NCBI GenBank assembly: GCA_002150815.3
Contig: NDFF03000018.1
Coordinates: 229,074-293,073 of the forward strand
DNA length: 64,000 nt
Direction of reading: 5' to 3'
Source of the DNA: Grammothele lineata
Taxonomy: Eukaryota; Basidiomycota; Agaricomycetes; Polyporales; Polyporaceae
The stretch's first letter is position 1, and each line of letters opens with the position of its first letter. Both the position numbers and the translations under genes were made by a program. Below are positions 10,327 to 20,734 of this stretch, one piece after another. Under the pieces are notes generated by a model. It made no database searches. It saw only the letters and a list, made by a program, of their open reading frames with translations, and was not told where the DNA came from.

Positions 10327-12372
10327 ATGGCCGACGCCCTGAAGGACCAGGGAAACAAGGCATTCCAGGCCAAAGATTACGACAAAGCCATCGACCTCTT
10401 CTCCCAGGCCATCGCCCTCGATCCCTCAAACCACGTCCTCTGGTCGAACCGCAGTGCAGCCAAGGTCGGCAAGAAGGACTATGCTGCCGCGCTTGAAGAT
10501 GCAGAAGAGGTGCGTGCTCCTCGTCATCCGTCGCACGCAGACGCTTACTCGCTTCGCTGCAATAGTGCATCAAGATAAAGCCAACATGGGGCAAGGGCTT
10601 CCTCCGCAAGGGCGCCGCTTTACACGGTTTGCGCAGATACGACGATGCTATTGAGGTGTATGAGTCCGGCATCAAGATCGAGGATAGCCCTCAGCTCAGG
10701 AAAGCCCTTCAGGAAGTGACCGACGCAAAGCGTGAGTGTTCCGTTTGAGCCGCCCTTCCCATCCTAGCGCAGATAGTCTGCGACTAGTAGCAGACGAAGA
10801 GGCGGACGTATGTTCCTCTTTCGGCCGTTCCTTACGTCTCGCGCCCACCTCCAGAGAGCCACCGGGAAGAGGCCTTCGGCCTGGGCAAGATGTTCTCAGA
10901 CCCGCAGCTCTTCGCCAAGCTCGCCGCCAACCCACGCACAGCGAAGCACCTCGCAGACCCCGCCTTCATGCAGAAGCTCCAGCTCTTCCAGCAGCACCCG
11001 CAGATGGCCGACAATGCCCTCAACGCGGACCCACGCATGATTGACGTCCTAGGTGTCCTCATGGGCATTGACATGCAGGGTTTTGCGCGCGAGGAGGGCT
11101 CCGACGAACTCCCGCCTGGAGTCCGCCCCGAGCAGGTCCACCAGCAACAGCCACCGACCCCGTCCAGCCCGCCCCCGCCCCCAAAGCCTCAGCCGTCCGC
11201 ATCGTCAAGCAAGGCACCGGAGCCCCCTAAGGAGGAGGATGTGGAGATGCTGGATCCTGAGGAAGCGGAACAGAAGGCTCAGGCCGAGGCGGAGAAGAAG
11301 CTCGGCGCGGAGGCGTACAAGGCGCGCAACTTCGAGGGCGCCGCAGAGCACTTCCAGAAAGCTTGGGACATCTACCCCAAGGACATCACGTTCCTCACGA
11401 ACCTCGCAGGCACGTATGCGCTCGAACTCCTCAAGCCAAGTCGGCTGACTTTTGTGTCCTTTTCAGCCGCGTACTTTGAGAAGGGAGACTACGACCAGTG
11501 CATCGAGACGTGTGAGAAGGCCGTCGATCAGGGCCGCGAGATCCACGCGGACTTCAAGATGATCGCCAAGGCGTACGGCCGCATCGGGAGCGCGTACCAA
11601 CGCAAGGGCGACGTCGCGACCGCCGTCAAGTTCTTCCAAAAGTCGCTCACCGAGCACCGCACCCCCGACGTGCTCAACAAGCTCCGCCAGGCGGAGCGCG
11701 AGGCGGCGGAGAAGGCGCGCCTCGAGTACATCGACCCCGAAAAGGCCGCCGTCGCGCGCGAGGAGGGGAACGCGCTTTTCAAGAAGGGCGACTTCGCCGG
11801 CGCGGTCAAGGCGTACACCGAGGCGATCAAGCGCGACCCGGCGGACCCGCGCGGGTACAACAACCGCGCGAACGCGTACACGAAGCTCGCCGCGCTCCCC
11901 GAGGCGCTCAAGGACGCGGAGGAGGCCATCAAGGCCGACCCCAAGTTTGTCAAGGCCTACATTCGCAAGAGCCACGTGTTGTTTGCGATGCGCGACTACA
12001 CCAAGGCGATCGAGGCCGCGCAGGAGGGCGCGGAAGTTGACGATGACCACAAACCTACGAAGGAGATCCAGGACCAACTCTTCAAGTGCCAGCAGGCGAT
12101 GTTCTCCCAGCGTGAAGGCGAGTCAGAGGAGGAGACGCTGAACCGTGCGATGCGGGATCCGGAGGTTGCGGTGAGCTTTCGTAGTTTTTGAGGCCCTCTG
12201 GGCGACATCGTTGACGGTGTATCCGCAGAGGATTATGGCCGACCCGATCATGCAGTCTATCCTGCAGCAAGCCCAGGGCAACCCTGCGGCGCTACAGGAC
12301 CACATGAAGAATCCCACCGTGCGCGCCAACATTCAGAAGCTCGTCAATGCGGGCATCATCAAGACGCGGTAG
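10327..12372 (+). CDS. STI1: Sti1/Hop, Hsp70-Hsp90 co-chaperone
   Basis: Exons 10327..10509, 10566..10731, 10855..11409, 11467..12170 and 12229..12372 give 1752 nt and 583 residues, close to yeast Sti1. Domain order is TPR1 (starting ALKDQGNKAFQAKDYDKAI), a first aspartate-proline repeat (MFSDPQLFAKLAANPR), a Pro/Ser linker, TPR2A (from EAYKARNFEGAAEHFQ), TPR2B (from EEGNALFKKGDFAGAV) and a C-terminal DP2 (from DPIMQSILQQ). It bridges Hsp70 and Hsp90 and hands over client proteins in the cytosol. The intron at 11410..11466 starts with GC rather than GT (gcag^gcacgt) and its removal yields the conserved TNLAAAYFEKGDY. The third-exon boundary is my simplest choice; a 17-nt microexon at 10791..10807 is an alternative. 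Confidence 0.93.
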
Positions 12373-13395
12373 TCGATTCATGGTGGCCGTTGGGGGATGT
12401 AGGTGTCCAGCTGCAGAAGGCGTATCTCTTCGTGCTCGTTCTCGGACTGCCGGAAGTCACAAACATGGTGTATCTATACTCGGTTTTACGCTCGTGTAAT
12501 CCAGGTTTCTTTTCGTTGCTCTAGATCTGCCATCCGTACATTATTCGGTTGGCCTTGTGAGGCCTACGCCAAGGGCATGCTACCGTTCGACGAGCCCATC
12601 TCCGCACAAGGTGGCCAGGGAGAATAGTGTGGAGATGGGGTGGCTGAACGATTGTAATCAAATCCATCGGTACGTCTTCCGTCACCTATATATTCCGACG
12701 TCTCTCTCTTTGACTCTGACAATGCACGTACAGTCCAAAGACCATAGGCACAGCTTACGGTCTTGATCCTGAGATTTCACCTGGCGCAGAAAGGTCGGCT
12801 ACCGCGCCATCTGTAGCCGCTTCTGCAACCGGGCACTGGGTTTTGCAGGCCTGTCCGAGTCCGGTCGCGGACGTCTTCAGCTATGATTAAAGGAGTTCCT
12901 AGGCTGACCTTTGGTAAATGTTCGTCATTGAGTTGATATTCAGATCCCCACTCCCATACCTAGCGGGCATATCGCTCCAAGCGGTACATCATCCACTGCC
13001 TATTACTTAGCCTCTTTAGCTAGTATAATCATGAATCGTTGGATCCGGATCACACACACCCTAACAGTCCCAGAAACCAACTACTCGTCAAGCTAGAATG
13101 GTTGTCCACCTCTGCACAGTCGAAGATGCCGGTTATGTCACATGTATGGTTCTAAATCGGAGGAAGTCTACCGTGATTGTTTCCCGATCATCATGCTGAT
13201 TATGACTAGGTACTGCGAGGCAAATGCAGTAGCGGATAATGGGCCTGCATGTGCCAGCCATAGGGACATTGACCGCTCCTTTGCTACGTGAAGGAGGTAG
13301 AATAATGACGGACCGTTGGGTAATGAACGTCCAAAGTTCTTTAAGAGTCAGGGAGATAGGCTCAGTAGCTCTATATAAACCTTGCTAGAAGGAAC
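12373..13395. other. Intergenic region downstream of STI1
   Basis: About 1 kb, lower in GC than the flanking genes. No coding region or RNA gene was recognised. A TATA-like box (ctatataaac) at 13371..13380 probably belongs to the next gene. Confidence 0.5.
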
Positions 13396-14531
13396 ATGGC
13401 ACGGTCTCACCCAGAGTTCAACTTTCCCCGTCGTTACTTCAATGTCCAATTGCCCCCGATGCCTCCCGTGAAGCCTACCAAGCCTGGTGGTTGCTCCAGA
13501 AGCCAGGATAGCGTTAGTGCCTTGCTTGTTCCATCGTTTGCTTGATCGCGGTTGCGCTCACACATGATGCTATCCTTTTATAGAGATCCAAACACCCTAA
13601 ACCTTACGCTATACCCAGTGTACAGCGCTTCACTGGCAACCCTGCACATGTAGCACCTTCCTTCGCCTCATCCTCCGCCCATACACTTCGTTATCGTCCT
13701 TCACAATCCGCGCCATCTTCAGCCGCACAGGGGGTCTTATCCGCGTCCCGCAACACCTTGCCATCGACTTCTACAGAGCCCTTTGTCGTAGATAATAATA
13801 TCACACTTCGCGAATACTGCATCAAGAATATCAAGAAGTGGAAGCCCGACTACGAGGATGTGTCCGATACTGTGACCATGAACCTTGGTTTCTGGACGGA
13901 TCGTCCGGAGCGTCCAACCGACGCGGATGTCGAAGCACGCCTAGCATGGTCCCGAGAGGGCCTCAGTCGATCGGATGCTGAGATAATTGAGAATGGTTTG
14001 AAGAAGACTCTCAGCATGGTGGTCGAAATGACAGGTGTGAGTACGGTTCCCGCTCGAGGCTTACATACCTGACCTCTCGGCCCCTAGGAAAAGCCTTCTC
14101 CGACAACTCGGCATGTCTTCACCCACAACGTCCCTCAGAGTGCGTATTCAATTCGCCTCTTCCCGGGCTCGTACTCCGAGCGAGAGTGGTGCATGGACTT
14201 TGTCGATACCACGACAGGCAAGCCTGTGAACTCTCCCTTCCAATACGAGTTGTGGGAGGTCCCATCCAAGGATGCTCACGATGCCCACTTGTACGACCAA
14301 TGGCCAATCCAGATATACTCTGTTGAGCGGTACGAAGGCATCCCGCAGGAGAAGATTCGTCCGGGAGAGGAGAGGTTCATTCTGAATGACGGGCATACGT
14401 TTTTGCTCAAGCGTCCAGGCAAGAACGACGTACGCTTTACGGTACCGATTCGCCGTCAGAAGCGCCGCGACGACCTTGCTACTGTAGACCGTGCACATGT
14501 CCTTCCTTTCCCTACTGTCCTTTCGGAGTAG
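13396..14531 (+). CDS. Hypothetical protein
   Basis: Proposed exons 13396..13512, 13584..14036 and 14088..14531 give 1014 nt and 337 residues. The last two exons are well supported by an open frame and a clean GT-AG intron at 14037..14087. The first exon is less certain: it starts only 16 bp after a TATA-like box, but a gttagt donor and a ttttatag acceptor keep the frame. The protein has a Ser-rich N-terminal part, an acidic helical middle (LREYCIKNIKKWKPDYEDV) and a C-terminal half that looks beta-rich, with aromatic residues (REWCMDFVDTT, FQYELWEVP). No signal peptide or membrane segment was seen. I do not recognise the family and assign no function. Confidence 0.6.
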
Positions 14532-15009
14532 ACTCTACTAAGGACAAATGGGCCAGCCTGCTCTAGAGTCTGATCGTTGTATTTGCTGCTTATGAGTCAT
14601 ATTGCTTTCGTCAGACTGGATGACACTGTTCTATAGTGCTTGGAAACTACCTGGTGCCGCTCCTTCTGAGGTTGCAAAACAGTCATACGATGCCGCCAAC
14701 GATATCGGAATGATAGTCTCAGCTCCTAGACCTCCGAGAGGGTCACCACTTGCAACAGTCCGACAGGCAGTGTGCCGCCCAGCGTCCCCGAACGACTAAG
14801 TTGTAGGCATTACCATCGGTATGAATTATGATTCTTTGGCGGAAACCTAAAGGTTTATACTGGTGCGTCTGAAAGTCTGTCTCCCACTGCCCTGCAATGA
14901 GCCACAGACGTCACCTATTGATTTAAATTTACGTTCTATAAGCCATTCGTGTGTACCGAATTCCTCCCTGCCCACAGCCATTACGTCCCGCATCACGGCC
15001 TCCCCCTGA
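14532..15009. other. Convergent 3' intergenic region
   Basis: Lies between the stop of the hypothetical gene and the stop of the secreted deaminase-fold gene. AT-richer than its flanks. No gene seen. Confidence 0.5.
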
Positions 15010-15837
15010 CTACGTTGTCTTAGTACAGGAACCTGTCGAGTTCGATCGCGCGCAACCGGCCGGGCAGGGAAAGTCGGGGTTGAATTGCCAGAGGAAGAGC
15101 GGATCGGTCTCATTTGTCAGGACACCCGCCATGAGCCGTGACTGGTGAGGGAGGTCGAACGACTGTGAGAATATATCGATAGAAGGCACACGGATTTGGC
15201 CCCAACCCTGCTCTATGAGGGTGTCGATGGTCGTGCCGTAGATGTACTCGCGGAATCCTGACCAACGGACCGCAGAAGCGCACTGTTTACAAGTCATTTG
15301 TAAGCTCGGAGCTACCCAGCATAGCAGAGTACGGAGGGGATTTGCTCACCATAGGGCAACTCTCTGCGTTGGTATAGAGGCTGAGGTCCGCGAACGCCGC
15401 TTGAGCCTGGGTCGCGGTGAATTTGTACGGACCGCTCGGGTCGGTCATAACAGCGGTACAGTTTGCGATCGCCGCTATCTCGCCTGAAAAATGTTATGAA
15501 CCCTCGGAATTTACTCATAGAGTAGTAATTACTGCTCTGAGCACTCACCGTGCAGGGTGGGGTTCCCAGTCGCCGAATTGGAGTTAACGCCAATGCAAAC
15601 GAGCTCGCCGAGTCCGTCGACGGTGTGGTTCACTATGGCAGTCGCAAACGCGGCGAAAGCGCAGGGCGAGGCGAGTTCACCAAGCGCGGCGTTCGCCCGC
15701 CGCATCCAATGTGCGCGGGTGCTAAACGGGATACCATTAATCGTGAGTTTCGGGTCAGCGGCAACGCTGTGGATTCCATGCCCCGATACTAGGGAGGCCA
15801 GCGACAGGAGGCTCGTGATGTAGACGAGAAGCTTCAT
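15010..15837 (-). CDS. Secreted cytidine-deaminase-superfamily protein
   Basis: Exons 15549..15837, 15350..15483 and 15010..15282 give 696 nt and 231 residues. The first ~19 residues (MKLLVYITSLLSLASLVSG) form a clear signal peptide. The mature part carries both zinc signatures of the deaminase fold: a TLHGEIAAI segment (His-x-Glu, with the second exon starting exactly there) and, about 45 residues on, ESCPMCASAV (Pro-x-x-Cys type), formed across the second splice junction. This arrangement is known from TadA-like, guanine and nucleoside deaminases. An extracellular or vacuolar deaminase is therefore likely; the substrate cannot be told. The tail is Cys/Ser/Thr-rich (CPAGCARSNSTGSC) and there are several N-glycosylation sequons. 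A non-enzymatic role is not excluded. Confidence 0.8.
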
Positions 15838-16243
15838 ATTGGTGCCTGTAGGACGGCGTCAGCTACACGGTTGAAAGGCTATACGGTATACATATGACCT
15901 CTGCCACTACACGTACCTTTTGAAAGCTAGCGGGAGGGACTGTCTCGGGGCGCGTCCTATCGAACAACACCCCATTTGTACGTGCTCGCTTATAAGGACC
16001 GAGAAGAGCGTGGGTCTCTACCGACGTCCAGATCTGGGTCCACTGTCTCCATGTCCGGTTTGGGCGGTATGGTCGGCAGCCGTGAGTCCATAACTATTAG
16101 TCTTCGCCGGTGATTGCATTGGAGGAAGGCACAGGCACTAGAGAGCGATAAGGGGGAGATTTTCGGAAGACGTCGATTTGGCATCGGAGACCGATGTCGC
16201 GCCAGGGGAAAGGACGACTGTCGCCGTATGTAGTAGGATGATC

Positions 16244-16267
16244 CATCAGCAAAAATGTATATTTACC
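16244..16267 (+). repeat. Left terminal inverted repeat
   Basis: 24-nt left end of the TIR element. It matches the reverse complement of 17546..17569 at 23 of 24 positions. Confidence 0.85.
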
Positions 16268-17545
16268 CTAATGCGCCGGGCAGTATCCCGATAGTACACA
16301 ATCAATAGAATACACCCCTTTTATCTGGATTGATCATTCATGTAGCCAACCGAACGGGATGGCACCCAACGCATCGCGATACAGGCGCCCGCATCCCGAT
16401 GCTGCCCAATGCATCGCGATTACCTCGGTGTATTGGAGTCATTGGGGTGCATTGGTCACATCGGGAAGCGTTCCATTCAAACCAACAGTCAATAATTCAA
16501 GCAAACATAGATTCATTCCTTTCCTATCTACGCAACATAATTGAATGTACACTACGGGGACAATAGCGGTGAAGTGCGAGAAAAGGCACAGTGGATATGA
16601 GTTCGAGGGGCGGATTAGAGATGGGCTGAACAGTAGACGAGGGAAACTCATCGTACGAGACTCGAGAGCGAGTCTGAGGACAAGGGAGCGGGCGCGGGCG
16701 GGAAGAGATTGCGGAGAGAATCAAGCCATTGCGGACTCGGAGGACGATGGGTATATGCGCAGTGAGAGGACGGGAGAATACTCACTGATGCTAGACCCAT
16801 GCTCTGCATAAGCGTACAGAATGTTTCGTTGATGAATTACCAGCTGGCAATGCCCGCCGTCCATCCAGACAAGCCCGAGGTTGAGGTGAAAAGGGGAGAA
16901 GGAACTGGCAGAGGAAGACAGAAACAGCGGCGGCCGTGGGCACAGAGAAGAAGGATGTGGAAGGACCAGTGCAGCCGCAGTTGTCACAGTCAAAGAGGAG
17001 AGAGGTATGGGGGAGAGAGCGGACAACGAGGAAGTCGAGTGCGAGGGACGAAATCACGCCGCCGCCGTCTTATCCTCGAAAGATCGAAGACGGCGCGGAG
17101 TTCCAATCACTTACCAGAAGTAGACATCTCCGGCCTCGATTTGGCAGCACCTTCCGATCCAAGCCCTCTCGGCGCCAACGTTCGCTCGTCCAGTCGAAGA
17201 GGGATTGCTCGAAACGTTGAAGTATGCGCACGAGCATAGGTTTCAAAGAACAAATACTAAGTTAAGCAGCATGGTTTAGTGAATTTATGGGTACGCAAGT
17301 AGACCTTATGTATCGCAATTCTACGGGATGCTTGCAACCTCATCCTGATGCATCTCAATGCAGCCCGGCGTAACGCGATGACGTCGCCCGTATCACGATA
17401 CACCAGGATGCTGGCGCCCGTGTCGCGATACGTCGCGTCCTGTCCCGATGCCTGTGCCGTCATCGCGATACATTCTACTGGTTCGCGATCCCGCCGCCCT
17501 TACCGGGATGCGAACCAACGTCCGCGGTGCAACAAAATCGCGGCC

Positions 17546-17569
17546 GGTAAATTTACATTTTTGCTGATG
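17546..17569 (-). repeat. Right terminal inverted repeat
   Basis: 24-nt right end of the TIR element, inverted copy of 16244..16267 with one mismatch. Confidence 0.85.
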
Positions 17570-18308
17570 TCCACTACTGCCGAGCGCTTGAGCGCGCTCG
17601 GCGAGCAGGGTAAATGGAAAGTAGCGTATCATACGTTGATGATCGCCATTTCATGGTCGGACGAGATAAGAGGGAAAGGGTGTGCGCATCGTCGGCTATT
17701 CGGGAGTACAACCATAGATTGCAGCACCTCAGGTGAACGTTGAGTATCCTGTGAACCTCTACTACCCACAGTTATTTCAAAGCATCTAGAATGGCCCTTG
17801 ACGTGGGCAGTACTTAACTTTGGACACAAGCTTCTCATAGCAAACAGCTCGCCTCAGACATACAAACCGGGCATGACATTCAAATCGAAGAGGCCAATGG
17901 TCAGCTTCTCCGGGGGTGATCGTGAGCCTCTAGAGTTCGTGTCTTCGAAGTGACCACTGGTTTCCCAAACAAGTGACTTGTTGCTGACGAGTGGAACTCT
18001 GCATGGAAATGATATGATCTATGCCCTAGGCTGTTTGCCAATTTTTTTCTTACCTGACCAGCGACACATGTGTTGATGGCTATCGTCGGAAGGGCACCCG
18101 ACCATGAACGTCTACAAATGAACACAGCAGCCTCTGGACTGATCTTACAGAGTTTCAGCTGTGCAGATTGGTGGATACAACAAACACGAATATACAATCA
18201 TTGCTTACTCGGTAACTTCATGCTGACTCGTTCAATGCCTCACATTCTGCTGCTTGCTTCCAACTGCGCTTGACAAGCAGGAGTCGACAGGCTTGTCCAG
18301 TCGACTCA

Positions 18309-19810
18309 CTACTTCAGCATCTCTGCCAACCCCGGAACCTCCCACATATACCCTTGCATCTCCCCGAAAACGCCGATCACCCGCTCCTCCAGCTCTGCGC
18401 GCTTTTCCGCGTCCTTACCCTCCCGTACCGCGCGCCATGCCGAGACCGCTTCGTGCACCTCACGTAGGTTGCTCAACCCTACGACGACCGGCATCGCGCA
18501 CTCGTCGCCACGCTTGAATCCGAAGCCCGTCGCGAGCCCGGGCAAGCCCCCACCCCAGTCCTCGCGCTCGCACAGCGCGTTCGCTGTGCGTGCCGCGTCC
18601 TTGGCCGCATCTGGGGCGGGGTGCCACTCTGGCGGGTTTGGGGTGAGGAGTCCCATGCAGAGCGGGGAGGCGGTAACGAGCTGCCGGACCTGCGCGCGTT
18701 CGCGGAACGCAGCGACGTGCGTTGCGAAGAGCTGATTTTGAAGCGTAACGTGCACGTACGAGAGCATCGTGTCGAGCGGCTTGTATGGTGGGTTGTGCAG
18801 CACGAGAAGTGCGAGTCGGAGGAGGACCGGAAGCGGGAGAGCTGTTCACGACGGGCGGCGAGTCAGCACGAGGCCCAGGGTCGACTCTCGATCATATTCG
18901 CAGCCCCGTAAGAAGGCCGGTAGAACAGACGGGAGGAGCGAGTGACGAGACGGGGACGTACCGGAGATGCCGACATTCTTGACCTTGCCCTCTTCTTGCA
19001 GCTTCCGCAGTTCGGCGACTGCATCCAGGATCTTCTGGTCTCCGGGGCCCCAAATCATGCCTTCTTGGCCCTCCGCGAGCCCATACTCAGCACTTTTGTA
19101 AGCGATGGCTTCATGCGGATTACCCCCCGTGATAGAGCCGACCGGGGTGCACACGTACTCCGCATCGTGAAGATACACGGTATCCAGGTAGGTAGTGTGC
19201 ATTCGCTCGAGGCTGCGTTCGACGCTGGCCCGAACGGTCCCAGGTGAATAATCAAAGTCTGCAAAGCCGTAACGGCCGCACTTGGTCATCTGGAATAGGT
19301 ACGGTCAGCAATGTCTAAGCGGAGGAGTACACAGACGTACAATCTTGTAAGTTGACCGGGGGAATTGAGGCTCCAGAACTTTGAGGGCTGTTCCGAGTAC
19401 TATCTCCGATGGGCCGTAATACGGCGAAGTGTCGAACGCGCAGATGCCATACCTGTGGTAGCGGCCCTATTAGGTCACACGGTAGGGTTTCGTTGAGAGG
19501 AGGACATACCGAAGGGCGAGGCGCACAGTACGGATGGGAGTATCACCGGCTAAAGTTGCCTCCGCGTTGTAAAACTGAGAGAAGGTGGCTGCGCCGAACG
19601 CGACCTCGGGGATCGCCATCGGGCCCACTTGTTTCTAGAGGAGGCGTTACGCATCAGCTACGTTACAACAGACCTCGGGTAGATGGACATGAAGATGTAG
19701 CCGCGCACCATGGGGAGACCCTGTATGGGCTTATCCTCCTCTCCATCTGGAATGTCCTCGAGAAGAGGAAGTGCGAAGACAGGTTGCGGGGATCCAAGCG
19801 GTACAACCAT
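18309..19810 (-). CDS. ARA2: Aldo/keto reductase, D-arabinose 1-dehydrogenase-like
   Basis: Exons 19720..19810, 19510..19627, 19341..19452, 18962..19289 and 18309..18841 give 1182 nt and 393 residues. Aldo/keto reductase landmarks are FGAATF at the N-terminus, FDTSPYYG (active-site Tyr of the tetrad with the preceding Asp), MTKCGR (Lys) and DTVYLHD (His). The C-terminal half (VLHNPPYKPLDTMLSYVHVT, then PLCMGLL and GLSNLREVHEAV) follows the NAD-dependent D-arabinose dehydrogenase branch that makes the precursor of erythroascorbate in fungi. The gene symbol is by similarity to yeast Ara2. Start chosen at the Met of MVVPLGSPQPVF, which restores the usual N-terminal extension; the first splice (19628..19719) has an aag acceptor and is the least sure. 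Confidence 0.87.
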
Positions 19811-20212
19811 CGCATATGGTATTGACGACAGTACTTAGCAATAACCTTGATGAGACGGGAGATTGCAAACGCAGCGACGAACAGAAAGTACACACGTTCA
19901 AACCAACTGGCTTGGATTATGGCTTATAGATTGATTGAAATCGCTGAAGCGGCTCATGGTTGCGATAGCATCGGCGTCTAACACCGTACAGTCGCGGCCG
20001 GGTCAGTCACGCGTCACATATCCTCGCGTTCCTTAGGCTCGCGCACAAGAGCTGAGTAAGTACGGAGTCCTAAAGCGAGCGGCGGCGGATGGAATTCACG
20101 TTCAAGGGCTATACAAACAGAGCGATACTGGCGCACGGGCTTAATGCAGCACCTTCGACTATTCCAACCCGACTCCGACGAGAGTGCACTACGACCGCAC
20201 GATCCTCGGAGC
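19811..20212. other. Tandem intergenic region
   Basis: Lies upstream of the aldo/keto reductase and downstream of the NDUFA4-like gene, both on the minus strand. No gene recognised; presumably promoter plus 3' UTR. Confidence 0.5.
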
Positions 20213-20734
20213 TTAGAGTTTCTTGCGTTCCCAGCTGAGATCACATGCGTTCGTACATTCATTGGACACCATTATTATGCGGTTTTGAATAAGGGGAGAA
20301 GCGGAAGAAGGCGTACCTCTTGTCAAAGTGTTGGTTAACGGTGAGCATCTTAGTGCCCTCGTTGGGCTTGATGTCGTTCCAGGGGGTGGGGTTATCCTTC
20401 GTCCAGACAACTTCGTGAAGGCAAGCGGGAAGGCGAACGGAAGGGAAATATGAGAGACCAGCAGGAGGTGCGGCGAAAAGGAGAACGCACTGGCAGGACC
20501 GCGCGCGAGACGGGTGAGATACCAAGAGGCGCCGACGACGACGACGCCGACAACAGCGTAGCTTGAACAGGTCAGAGCGGAGCAGAGGATGTTGAAGATG
20601 CACAAGGACGCTCACATAGGTGTCGCCTTGAAATGGTCAGGCACGTCAGTGGACGGTTCGAAAGACGGGACTGGGAGCAGACGGACCTCGATGGCGAACC
20701 AGTTTCTCATGAAGCCCTTGCGGAACTGGGACAT
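20213..20734 (-). CDS. NDUFA4/MLRQ-like small mitochondrial membrane subunit
   Basis: Exons 20687..20734, 20616..20626, 20491..20561, 20317..20410 and 20213..20234 give 246 nt and 81 residues. The protein starts MSQFRKGFMRNWFAIE, has one membrane span (YAVVGVVVVGASWYLTRLA) and then the conserved VWTKDNPTPWNDIKPNEGTK block, which identifies the NDUFA4/MLRQ (B12D-like) family of respiratory-chain small subunits in the inner mitochondrial membrane. In mammals NDUFA4 is now assigned to cytochrome oxidase; the fungal assignment is by family only. The second exon is only 11 nt long (20616..20626), yet its phase joins the flanks into IEATPIYAVVG, as in relatives. Confidence 0.85.

Larger units (their letters stand above)
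16244..17569. mobile_element. Non-autonomous TIR DNA element, about 1.3 kb
   Basis: The two ends are inverted copies of catcagcaaaaatgta followed by n-atttacc (24 nt, one mismatch): 16244..16267 and 17546..17569. Inside both ends are clusters of short related words built on gcatcgcgat, cgcgatac and catcccgatg, at about 16360..16470 and 17310..17515, as expected of subterminal transposase-binding repeats. No frame inside resembles a transposase, so the element would need one in trans. A target-site duplication could not be fixed: the flanks show only weak similarity (atgatcca against atgtcca). Superfamily unassigned. Confidence 0.7.
15838..18308. other. Gene-poor interval holding a TIR element
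   Basis: A 2.5 kb stretch without a supported gene. Most of it (16244..17569) is a terminal-inverted-repeat element. A TATA-like cttataagg lies just upstream of the deaminase-fold gene (about 15990). The rest holds only short unsupported frames. Confidence 0.55.

Noticed and set aside
10791..10807. 17-nt microexon in STI1
   Set aside because: Possible splice sites exist on both sides, but using it forces a less usual downstream acceptor; a single 123-nt intron keeps frame with standard sites.
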